Shown here: positions 54,501-64,000 of the stretch, one piece after another
Layout: every line of letters begins with the position of its first letter
Position numbering within the stretch: position 1 is the stretch's first letter
Assembly (NCBI GenBank): GCA_016785225.1
Contig: JAFBJZ010000782.1
Span: forward strand, 372,001 to 436,000
Origin: Psettodes erumei
Lineage: Eukaryota; Chordata; Actinopteri; Pleuronectiformes; Psettodidae
Reading direction: 5' to 3'
Length of the DNA: 64,000 nt
Translations under genes and position numbers: made by a program
The notes under the pieces: generated by a model
The model's input: the letters and a program-made list of their open reading frames with translations, nothing else
Database searches by the model: none
Told to the model about the DNA's origin: nothing

Positions 54501-56476
54501 TACGTCTTCTCCATCTTGTACAATGTATATTGTAGATTACAGTTTGTGTAACCGGGTGCACTTTCAGCAATAATCTCATCATCTGTGACCTGGGAGGTAA
54601 CCGCTGACAGACTATTACACTTAAATACACAAAGGTCCCGTCTGACAATCACTTATCTCAGTGAAGCCATGAGAGTTATTTCAGAAGCAATTAAGATTTT
54701 AGATTAGACAGACCAACAGTGTTTCTCTTCTCACTTACATCTGTGATAAAATCATTGTTATCATCCTTGTCGACAGAGTCTGCCAAAATTTATTATATAA
54801 TTTATTAAAGACAAATTTGAGACTATAGGGTTTAGTGGGCATTTACCTTTTTTCCGGAGCTTAACTGAAGCTCATATAGTGAAGTTTTACTGCAACAGTA
54901 GAATCAACCTTAATTAGATTCATTTCTATTCAGTTTTGCCTCTGCTAAAATTCAAATTTTAGAATCACTTAAATCTCCTTTTTACATTCAGAACTACATT
55001 CAGAGAATACATTATTTCCCAAAAATATCAGATGAATCATTTTTTAAGGCCCCAGTTTGTGTCCCTCATGTTTCATTGTTACTTTCAAACTGTTTCTGAA
55101 AGATAAAGCCCTCCAGAACAAAGATTGGATTACAAAACTTGCTGCTTTTTCTCAATTATCTTCGAACTTGCAACAATTTTCCTTCAGACAAACAAAAGGT
55201 AGTAATGACACACTGTCTCTCCTTGCTCAGTTTGTGCCATCAAAAAAAGCTGATTGGTTTGGTTCAGTACATCAGGTACGTTTATGAAAATGTAAAATAT
55301 TGGAAAGTGACAGTTAATGTAAATAAATGTATCTAATAATGACACTTTCATTGGCAATTTAGGAAACAGGTCTTATCACTATGCTGTTGACAGCATATTT
55401 ATGTTCTATAAATATAATCAAAACAGCATTAAGTGTTGTTTAAAGACTCAAAGATTGCCAGGGGAGTTCTCTTCCAGGAAAACAGGCAGTCTTGTGACCT
55501 GAATGTAAAAAGAGTACATGAGAGGTACAAACTACGGCTGTATCAGAATAAGAGGTACTTTACCAATGGGTAAGACCAGGAAAAAAGGGAGCCAGCACAG
55601 AATGAAGCAGCCGACAACAATGCCAAGAGTCTTGGCAGCCTTCTCTTCTCTTGAGAACTTGAGCAGTCTCGGCAGGGAAAAAATGGAGCGCTTGTGCCTC
55701 TCTGCTCCCTCGTCGTCCTCCTGATTCCCCATCGGAGTGGCGTTCCCTCTGTGAATCCTCAGCATCACACCCTCCATCTCAACCCCGTCTGCCTCACTGC
55801 CCTTCCTGATGGTATGCATTTCTCTCTTCACCACAATATACACACGGCAGTACATGGCCAGGATGATGGCCAGAGGTATGTAGAAAGATCCCAATGCCGA
55901 GAACAAGGCATAGCCGGGCTCCTGGGTAATTCGGCATACCGTCTCATCCTCTGGGTCGGGCTCCTTCCAGCCAAACAGGGGCCCCACAGATATAGCTGCC
56001 GAGAGTCCCCAGAGAGCACCCACCGCGGTCAGGCCTCGCCGCCCTGTAGCCATAGCAGGGTAGCGCAGAGGGTAGCTGACAGCCAGGTAGCGATCGATAG
56101 AAATCACGCACAGGCTGAGGATGGAGGCGGTGCAGCAGAGCACATCCAGAGCTGCCCAGACGCTGCAGAAGGCCCGACCGAACACCCATCTGCCGAGAGC
56201 CTCGGAGGTGGCAGAGAAGGGCAAGACGGCGGAGCTGAGTAGCAGGTCCGCTGCTGCCAGGTTGGCGATGAAGTAGTGTGTCACTGAGCGCCAGTGGTTG
56301 TGGAACAACACAGAGAGGATGACCAAGATGTTGCCAAGGACCCCGAACACTGCGAACAACACCAGCACCATCCCCAGAACCACCGCCTTTGTTACATCCA
56401 CCTCTGGGTAGGTGGAGGAGCTGCAGTTGGGACAATGATCTGCTGAAAGAACACTCGTGTTCTCACCAGGAACCAT
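51084..56476 (-). CDS. adra1a: Alpha-1A adrenergic receptor, two coding exons
   Basis: Minus-strand join: exon 1 from 56476 to 55564, exon 2 from 51547 to 51084; 458 aa (human 466). It is a Gq-coupled plasma-membrane receptor for noradrenaline and adrenaline that raises inositol phosphate and calcium. N-glycosylation sites are Asn6 and Asn17, and seven helices start near residues 30, 67, 101, 148, 188, 280 and 317. Visible motifs are Asp77 in TM2, Asp111 in TM3 (amine anchor), D-R-Y at 128-130, Cys104-Cys181, TM5 Ser193/Ser197, C-W-L-P-F-F in TM6 and N-P-I-I-Y in TM7, followed by a Ser-rich tail. SVTHY in loop 1, S-Y-P-L-R-Y-P and the G-S-I-F-P-S-C-K-P-S-E-T start of exon 2 favour alpha-1A over 1B/1D. 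The single intron after TM6 is the family's classic position. Synteny agrees. Confidence 0.96.
51860..52110 (+). repeat. Possible dispersed repeat, T-rich, related to 63690-63960
   Basis: Both places start with tttcctgttttattttggta-like text and continue T-rich with similar short words. The resemblance is loose and needs an alignment. Confidence 0.3.
53553..54025 (+). mobile_element. Teleost dispersed repeat with reiterated internal unit
   Basis: Unit 1 (53555-53675) reads tatctcaataactgttggat, ggaatgccattgactttggt, aaagatattcatggtgacct, ttactttggggatcctctga. A second diverged unit lies at 53694-53810 (atctcaa-type start, gatgactttgttccc) and a third fragment at 53860-53915 (caaatattcatgcc, cctcaggcttaattgtaata). 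The shared downstream tail follows (tttatgaccaaataccggta, gatattcccatcagcctcca, ctttgtgttaagtcctt). The family is common in percomorph fish. Confidence 0.65.
55564..56476 (-). CDS. adra1a: adra1a coding exon 1 (N-terminus to TM6)
   Basis: 913 nt on the minus strand from ATG 56476. It encodes MVPGENTSVLSADHC, TM1-TM5, a third loop carrying a basic-acidic insert, and TM6 ending C-W-L-P-F-F-L-V-L-P-I. The exon ends one base into the following Gly codon; reading on past the donor gives intronic KVPLILIQP. The plus-strand frame of 182 codons over 55694-56242 is a shadow. Confidence 0.96.
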
Positions 56477-56867
56477 TGTAATCTGCTGAGTGTACTTAAA
56501 TTGTTAGAGGTCTCACAGATTGATAACTCTCACGCCTCATCTGCTCCTCAATTACCACTGCTCTGACCCTCTGCCCTTTTCTGCCCCTCCTAATGCAAAA
56601 GATAAAAGCCGTTTCCGCTGCATAAACTGCTCCTGCAGTTAATTTGTCGATACTGAGGTTCTTGCCAACACTCAGCTGATCATATGGCCTTGGCCGAGGC
56701 TCTCTGGCAGAATGTCATATTTCGGAAGGAGAAACACTGGCACAGTTTGTCATATTTAGTTCAGAAAAGCTTCGTGGGAACACCAAATATTCAGGTTGAA
56801 AGTGGCAGTCAGTGGTGGATTTGGGATGTCATGTTTAGCCATGTTGAAAGGCTTTAGTGCAATACAC
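56477..56867 (-). other. adra1a: Probable adra1a 5'UTR adjoining coding exon 1, with a uORF
   Basis: On the minus strand a strong acceptor (ctctttttctttttttcacag) ends at 56868, so the coding exon probably starts at 56867. It contains an upstream ATG at 56842 opening a 28-codon frame that closes at 56756, before the receptor ATG. Confidence 0.4.
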
Positions 56868-59800
56868 CTGTGAAAAAAAGAAAAAGAGATAAAAGTATGA
56901 TTAACAACACATTCATAATCCACAGCTTTTAAATTAACCACAAAAAGCCTTATAGACACTTGAGTGCTGTTCTTCCTTTGGAAAAGTAGCAAATCAAAAC
57001 TTCACACATAAAGTAGAATATATTAAAGGTAAATTGCTGAAAAAAAGAATCCTCACACGGTTCCAAGCTATCATTAGAGGGTAAAAATATAACTCTCTTT
57101 TTGCAAAGTCTTCTCCCTTCATTACCGTTGTGTTATAGAACACAGGTCACGCTTGAGTGCACTGTTAACTTTGTAATTTCCCTGTGATCCAAAAAAAACA
57201 TTGCTTTGCCTCTGTGAGAAAACAACTGCCATCTGTACTACATCCCATTATTCATATATTGTTAATTAACCCTTATTTAACCAGACAGATAGATTTGAGG
57301 AAAACATCTGTCTACAGACAGCATTCTTGAGCCGGAGAGGTGAGAAATTTATTTTGAAGGGAAAAAAAAGAAACGAGGTACAATGAAAAGCAACCAAGGT
57401 ACAGACAAGGACATCACAGAGGCAATAATAATCCTTGGGAAGAAATCATCTGAGGAATTATGAAAACAGCCAGCCATGCAGAGAATGTAAAGAAAAATGA
57501 AAGCAGATATTTTAAGAGCCTGTGATGACTTCCTTGAAGGTCTTGTGTGGCCAAACTAGGCTCTAACTCAACTTCTGGATGACAGGCCAAGAATTGAGCC
57601 TTGAGGAGGGCACTATATTACCACGGCAAAGGCTTTGGCCGCCGATAGACCCACTCAGTACCACTCTCGGTGTACGTGTTGGAGATCTGGGATGTCACCG
57701 AGTGAGATAAACGACGGCAAGGCAAAGAAGAAGGGAAAAAGCAGCCGTGATAAAGCCCTCGGAGAGCACAGTCATGCTTGTCACATTTTTGCGCAGGATC
57801 AAAGGCTTTCCCTCGCTGCACATCCCACCATGAGGCGGAACGAAATTCTCCCAAATAAACATTTGATGCTGGGATTTCCGCATCAGTGACCAGAGGGGGG
57901 GATTGAAATGAAATAGGCGGTGAACGGATATCGGATTGTTTCAGCAGAATGGCTCAACGCACTGATATGTGGAATACGTTGTAATGACATTCCTCAATGT
58001 GGTGAAGTTGCTGCAGAGAGAGATTAACCGCATCCAAAGTTTATTTGCTGCCCACATGTGTTTGAGGACTATACTGTCAAACAGCACACAGATTTACAGT
58101 GGCCTGAGGTGAGAAAGTAGAAACATTGTAAAAACAACATTCATTATTAATGAATGCAGCACTACACTGTATGTCTCAAGGCAGTGTAGTCTGTATTTAA
58201 GGACAAGTCTTTGGTAAAGTTGAGGACCAGAGCCGCGAGTTTGGACCAGTTTTTGCACTGATGTTCTGAGGCTGCACATGCAAATGAAATGTAATGTGTT
58301 TTATGACACATTGCATTTTATTAACATGTTCTTTGTTGGGGCCTGTTGCAAGGCAGGAATTGCAGTTTAATCCCTTAATCTCTAGAGTAGAAAACTCCCC
58401 TTCATGTCTTCCCACTTCATGTTTCATTCATGCAGTATCCATGCATTCATGCATGGAAATGGCAGCAGACAAAATGATGAAGCGATGTACAATGTGCTGA
58501 ATGACCTTTTCACTCTCTTCCACTACTGACTGCCTTCCCATTCTTGCCAGCCCCATCGTCTGATTTTTTTTTATGGTGTCTTATATTCATAATTTTTCTC
58601 GCTTCAGGGAAAGGACAGAAAGAAAATGCAAATGCTGTCGAGCTGCTCGTGTTTTGCCAAAAGGGCAGGAGCAGTCCGGAGACACCTGGACAAAAACAAA
58701 GAAAACAGCAGCATTTTTTACATTTTGAACAGGGAAGGAATTATCATGCCTGTACATATTTCCAGACATGAAGCTGAAGTGAATCAGTACTGGTAGCTGT
58801 TTGGGGGGGTTGGGGGCGCTGGTCAGACAAAACAAGTCAAAGACATGAACTTATGATGGGCTTTGACTATTTTATGACATTTTGTGAACTTAACAATCTA
58901 CATGTCCGTAGATGATGATCACAAGTTGCAGGCATAAGAGCAGTTGTCTTCCAGCTGACCAACAGGAAGATTACGTACATCCCTCACTCTCTGAGTATAA
59001 AATTTGATAAAAAGCTATTAGTGAACATCATTACACTCCCATTTACATCTGAAAACAGAAGGTGTATCGCAGCGGTTATTGCATTAATGAATCTTATGGA
59101 AACTTTCATCCACAGTCTGAGTGGCCATTAGATAACTGAAAGAAGTCAAGCAATTAAATCTATGACTGGAATTATAATTAAGGTGGTGGTGGGGGGGTTG
59201 AGGAAGGGAATCATATTAAGTGGCTTAACATCGCCTGACCATAGGCATATTCAATTAAAAACTCAGTTCATAGGCATAGCAACGCATTATTATTACAATT
59301 AGTGACATTCACAATATTAACATCATATTGACATTATTTTCTCAGGCAGTACTGGTTCTCTTCAGGCAAAGGTGTTTGTGTTTGCCATCCCTCTGTAACA
59401 TATGGAAGTGTCTCTGCATTGTGTCACACAGGTTCCCTACAGATTTATTATATTGTTATATATCTATATGTATATGTGACACCTCATCATCAGCTTGGCA
59501 AGGAAAAAAGATTTATGCTTTAACACTTTGTCTAACTTGTTTAAATCTTACACAATTGATTTGTGTAACTGTCCTTTGGCATTTTTGAACATGGGCTAGG
59601 GGTGGAATTGATATATTGTTACTCTAGATAAATCTACTGATTACCTCTGAAATCCAAAAGGGAAAAATTGCATCATAAAGCCTATCCCAGAGCCAATGGA
59701 GACACATGGTGCAGCAAAACCTCAAATTTGAGAAGCTGAATCTCTTTTCATTTCTTTTCTTAACAACTTACTCAAACAATGAAACATTAATTAAAAACCC

Positions 59801-60786
59801 TAAAATCACTCCTCATATTAACATATATGAAATATTTTTTCACAACACCACCACCAAGACTAATTTCTGGTTATCAAATGCTGACAGGAATGAGTTTCCT
59901 TCAGGTCACATCGTCACATTCAACAAATAAAATCCAACATCCTCTTCAAGTGCACACATGGATCTCCTCAAAATGGTAATCCTTTTCTATGGCTAGTGCA
60001 GAATTCATCCATCAATTTTTTCTACAATCACTGAGAATAAGAGTTTGTGTCAGGTCTCTGGAGCAGTGCATGATGAATTGAAGTCCATTTCTAAACTGCT
60101 GTACACTCTCTTGGGGGAGCATTCCTTGCCTGAAGTTCATAATACAATTCATTCACGACATTAATCATTATGTGTTATTAACCTTGAACTATACACTGCC
60201 CTTCAGAAAGGACAATAGGTCTTTTGTTTTGTGCTTTCATCCATGTGAAGAGGTTGTGTTATTATTATTATTCACTATATCCCAGAGGATGACAACCTTT
60301 AATTTTCTTAAGCTTAAAAACACAAGCCTTTGCCATCAGCTAAACTTAATCTATTATAGTCATAAAATATTTAGATTTACCTCCCATTCCATTTTGTGTT
60401 TTTTAGATTATCATGGCCTACCTGTTGAGGGGAAATGTTCTTAATCATAAATGCAAATGAAGCTGAAAAGGGCAACTGCCTATACATTTTGTTCATTATA
60501 AATGTGAAATATTGCTCTTTACTTTTATCATGTTTGAATACTTAAAAATATACAACAAATACTGAACATTTTAGGCTGCATGAATTAGCATTAACAACTG
60601 ATGGTGAAATTGAAGCAATTTTCACTAAGTGCTCATCAGTGGCCTATAAAAAAAAAGGAATCAGCACATCCTGATTAGAAAAAATAAAAATAACAATGAA
60701 AATGATACATAATGGGAATTAGAAGCCACTCAGCCTGTAAAATCAGATGTTGGATGAATGGAAAGGAAAAGAATAAGAGTCTTACC
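56868..60786 (-). other. Probable adra1a 5'UTR intron
   Basis: Bounded on the minus strand by donor gagaaag|gtaaga at about 60786 and the acceptor above. Contains a possible ttatttaacc-type repeat at 57268-57420. Open frames at 57618-57889 on both strands are unexplained but show no family resemblance. Confidence 0.4.
57268..57420 (+). repeat. Possible ttatttaacc-type dispersed repeat
   Basis: Begins aacccttatttaaccagac followed by attgag-like text (gatagatttgaggaaaac). Diverged; weak support. Confidence 0.3.
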
Positions 60787-61060
60787 TTTCTCAGAGCGAT
60801 CATAGTATCACTGCACCGAGTTTAAAAAAAGGGGGGGGGGGACCTGCTAATTTTTCTCTGATAAAAAATAGTCATGCCTTATTGTGTCGGACACAGACAG
60901 CACGGAGTGCAAAGTGCTCCCACCCTCCTGCCATCCTCCTGCCTCCTCTGGCGAGTATTGAAGTCACAGTGGACGCCCCCCCCACCCCTACCCCCCACCT
61001 GATCCTCCCAGGCCCCGCCCCCCCTGCCCGATCAGCTCATACCTTTCAATGAGAAGATGT
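60787..61060 (-). promoter_or_regulatory. adra1a: Probable adra1a first non-coding exon and GC-rich promoter
   Basis: Directly upstream (minus strand) of the gagaaag|gtaaga donor lies a GC-rich block at 60955-61030. It contains a GC box (ggggcggggc on the minus strand) and long C/G runs. There is no convincing TATA box. Start site unknown. Confidence 0.4.
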
Positions 61061-61446
61061 GCACGTGCCCTGCGCACTGGTAACCTCAGAGCCAAATGAC
61101 AAGGCTGCTACCCTGCTCTGACTCTTTCTTATTAGTGACTCCGTGCACAATGACTTAGACTAATAACTATTTCTGCATGTTTATTGCAAGTGACATGAAA
61201 GAGAAGTGACTTTCCAAAAAAGCACAGAAAATTAAGAGTTGCTGAATAAAGCAACCAAAAGATAAGGCTCACAGTTTACATGGCTTGAAACTCACTACAA
61301 CATCCACACACCGGTATGTTGGAGCCTCGTCTTTTTTTTAAATTCAGTATTTTAAGGGACAATTCGCCACTTACATTGTCTGTTTAGCCAAAGCCTTTGT
61401 GAGTTTGGCACATTGTTCGTTGTTGATATATATTATTACCCCCCCC

Positions 61447-61466
61447 CACACACACACACACACACA
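61447..61466 (+). repeat. (CA)10 microsatellite
   Basis: Perfect CA run preceded by seven C. Confidence 0.95.
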
Positions 61467-63689
61467 CCTACAATATCTTTTCTCCACTTGATTTTTCCAA
61501 GTGGCTTTTCTTTGTCAAGTGGCCCATGACAGGAAAATCCATTAAAAAAAGAGAATTGTCCATATTCATACAAAAGTCAAAATACTAACTGCTAAATGCT
61601 AAATGCTAACACCTTTTTATGCTTGACTAAGGTGGTAACGTTGGTGTATTGGTAAAGTGAATAAATCATGATGTGAGAGCAGGAGGAAAATAAATATGGC
61701 ACAGTATAAGTTCCACAAGGAGATGCAAATAAATAATAACCATAATCATAATCATAATCACAATACATTTAATACATAAAACAAACATAAATGCCATATT
61801 TCCATCATATTTTCTGTGTTGCTTTTGTTCGATTGAGGTTTTACTGACGCTTTTTAATTACTTCATATTGCTGCATTCTCTTCTTCTGCAGTGATTTAAT
61901 GGCACTCCACAGGAAAACTGGCAGCACCACCTGTTTATGTCAAAGCATCCAACTCCTCACATAACATAAGTGGATGGAAAAGTGCATTCATTAGCATTTC
62001 GTTATGCTGATTTTCTGGAAACTTTTCAGGTTTCTTTTAGCCATGACCAAAATCTTTTCTAATCTTAACAAGGTAGTTTAGGTTGCTAAAGCTATAACCA
62101 AAGCACAGAGGTGTTGGAGCCTAAAAAACAAAACAAAAAACCCTCATGTAGATGATTTGGTAGAACTTGTTGGCTGAAAAAATATGTCAAAAACCAATGC
62201 CCAGATTTCCATTAATTTCTATTTTGCAGTGCATATATTCGTAGGCCCCAGAGAATAGCTCTTGAATTATATTAGCATTGCCATCATCCTAAAATATTAT
62301 TGGTGCTATCCAGAACTAACTGACAGGATGCTACTGATTTATCGACATGCTATGAAACTTCTATGAGCTTTCCTATTAGCATCAGCACTGGGCAAAATCC
62401 TTGCACATGGGATATGTCAAAATTTAATGGGCTTATTGTGATGAAAGAACACATTCCTCCTTACAAAGTTCTCTCTCTCTCTCTTCATTTTGATGAGCTC
62501 ATGACTATTCCTCTCGAGAGCAACTCTCAAGACGGAGTATGGGGGAAAAAAAGATGTAGTTACTGTGCTTTCTTAAAAGACAAAGCATCAAAAGTAAGGT
62601 TTTTTAACATGCTTTTTCAACACGACCCACACTTTTTTCATAAAGTTCGAAGCACACTATTGTACAGACTAAAATACCCTGAAAAACAGCCCAAACACAC
62701 TGAAGTTTGACAGAGGTGTCCACATACTGTATGTAGTTCTATTTCTGATGTACTGAGGCAGACCCTGGACAAGGTTGGGAGGGGTCCAGTACATCAATAA
62801 TAGCTCAAGGATGACAAATGGGGTATTTCTTCTTGCAGGTTATTGTTTCAGGTTGTGTTATTTATGGCCTCTGCAACGGCTCACTGACCTGACCGCGGGT
62901 ATCACAGATACGGCTCAGGGCTTAGGCAACAGTGCTCGATTTGTTGATCAATTTCCCCCATTCTGTCTCGAATGTCAGGGTGATACATTCATATTTAAAT
63001 GACAGAGTTGTCCCATAAGTCTGCTGCTGCTGGATGTATTGATCTACCGTATGGATCTTTCTAGTCTGTCTAAGTTTACAGTGTCCCTTTCAGTGTTTGT
63101 TTCAGTATTTGGGGCCATCCCTTTATTGTCCTTAACCTCTGTGAATTTGTTTTACCTCATCTCAGTCTCAAAAAACTGTTTTGTTGTGTAGAATCTGTGG
63201 AATTTGCATTGGTTAAACCAAACCAGAAAAACGTTTAAAACTAAAAACTGCTGCATTAGTCACTTCTCATCAAATTAACAACAATTTGATTTTTGCAGAT
63301 GTTAACGGAAAGTAATGAACTCATCAAGGCTGGTATCATTATGCATCAGCTTCAGTCAGTCAACTGATGTTTATTCCTGACTTTGAGCACAGTGCATGGA
63401 GACTACCTTGTAGTTAGATTCATCTCACAGATAGCAAACTGGTTCCACTGCCCCAGAGCATGGCAGGGAACCAAACAGTTTATAGATGAATGTTTTGTGA
63501 TGCACATGGAATGTTAAGGTACTTCGCATGAACAATGAGCTAGAAAATGCTTGATTGAATTCAAACTGACTGCGTTGTGACTGCATTGTACAGGAGGCTG
63601 TCTATCTGTAAAAAAGGAGACTGCTGTTCATTTCCTGTTTGAAACAACTATGTCAGTCTGTCCCATAGAGCATGGATTGCGGAAGGATA

Positions 63690-64000
63690 TTGGTTTTCCT
63701 GTTTTATTTTTGGTAGTTTCTGAGAGAGTTCCCCTGTTGTTGAATGACTTGTTCTCTTTTTATGTTTTCCACCCTTTGTGATTGTCTGCCCCCCCTTATG
63801 TGTTACACCTGTGCCCTATTAGCCCTGCCTTTCTTGTGCATTTACCCTTTTCAGATTTCAGTTTGAATCTGCTTAGATCTCCTGTATCCCTTGCTCGTGT
63901 CTCTGGTGCTTGTTCACTGATGTGTTTTGGATTTTATTCATTTTCAGACGTTTTTCACTACTTTTATAATTTGCCAGAAGGGTTTGCCATTTTTGGTTTT
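63690..64000 (+). repeat. T-rich teleost dispersed repeat at the right edge (truncated by the window)
   Basis: Text such as ttcctgttttatttttggta, gttacacctgtgccctatta, gccctgcctttcttgtgcat and gtgttttggattttattcat resembles the cctgttt, cctgcccta and ttttggattt words of a common fish retroelement UTR. The class is not determined. Confidence 0.4.

Larger units (their letters stand above)
51548..55563 (-). other. adra1a intron
   Basis: A 4.0-kb intron (minus strand, donor attg|gtaaag, acceptor ttctccag). It holds a possible dispersed repeat at about 51860-52110, a palindromic octamer at 52629-52642 and a multi-unit fish repeat at 53553-54025. No alternative coding exon is recognised. Confidence 0.65.
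61061..64000. other. Gene-free upstream region
   Basis: AT-rich DNA holding (CA)10 at 61447-61466, a short (ATAATC)n run near 61741-61765, and a T-rich dispersed repeat reaching the right edge. No gene recognised; the 115-codon frame at 62363-62710 resembles nothing I know. Confidence 0.5.

Noticed and set aside
55694..56242. 182-codon plus-strand frame
   Set aside because: It is antisense to adra1a exon 1, whose receptor motifs are unmistakable on the minus strand.
62363..62710. 115-codon frame in the right-hand gap
   Set aside because: AT-rich region, no recognised motif and no splice or promoter context.
1..64000. tRNA, rRNA, snRNA, CRISPR arrays, viral or toxin genes
   Set aside because: Scanned by eye on both strands; no cloverleaf with A/B boxes, no spaced direct repeats and no viral polymerase or capsid motifs were seen. 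Small hidden RNAs cannot be excluded without a covariance search.

Overview
The window is vertebrate genomic DNA, almost certainly from a ray-finned fish and probably a percomorph-like teleost. The evidence is three intron-containing vertebrate genes, GT-AG introns, abundant CA/GT microsatellites, and dispersed repeats and Tc1/hAT-like transposon remnants of types I recognise from teleost genomes. Nothing prokaryotic, no virus and no CRISPR array is present. Most of the sequence is intron, UTR or intergenic DNA. Only about 3.99 kb (roughly 6 percent) is protein-coding.

Layout, left to right. (1) 1-6573, + strand: the last five coding exons of bnip3l (NIX, mitophagy receptor); exon 1 lies off the left edge. 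The 3'UTR follows, with candidate poly(A) signals at 7936 and 8663. (2) 8.7-15.2 kb: intergenic, with dispersed repeats, microsatellites and a possible REST-like element. (3) 15409-37374, + strand: a complete dpysl2 (CRMP2) gene with two alternative first exons, a long-isoform exon at 15409-15675 and a short-isoform exon at 18316-18357, followed by 13 shared exons. Every splice phase is consistent, giving proteins of 648 and 573 aa. (4) 37.4-50.6 kb: the dpysl2 3'UTR, then intergenic DNA rich in transposon remnants (an L2-like 3' end, an hAT-like element with a nested insertion, a Tc1-like terminus). (5) 51084-56476, - strand: adra1a (alpha-1A adrenergic receptor), two coding exons separated by a 4.0-kb intron, 458 aa, with a probable non-coding first exon and promoter near 60.8-61.0 kb. 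(6) 61-64 kb: gene-free upstream DNA ending in a dispersed repeat.

The order and orientation bnip3l(+), dpysl2(+), adra1a(-) match human 8p21, so this is a conserved synteny block and not a functional operon. The three genes act in separate processes: mitophagy, neuronal microtubule/axon growth, and Gq-coupled catecholamine signalling. I did not find a previously undescribed multi-gene system. The more interesting points are receptor-pocket residues in adra1a that differ from mammalian alpha-1A, a dpysl2 3' splice site made almost entirely of a GT microsatellite, a probable untranslated first exon for adra1a, and a flipped REST-like half-site pair upstream of the dpysl2 long promoter.
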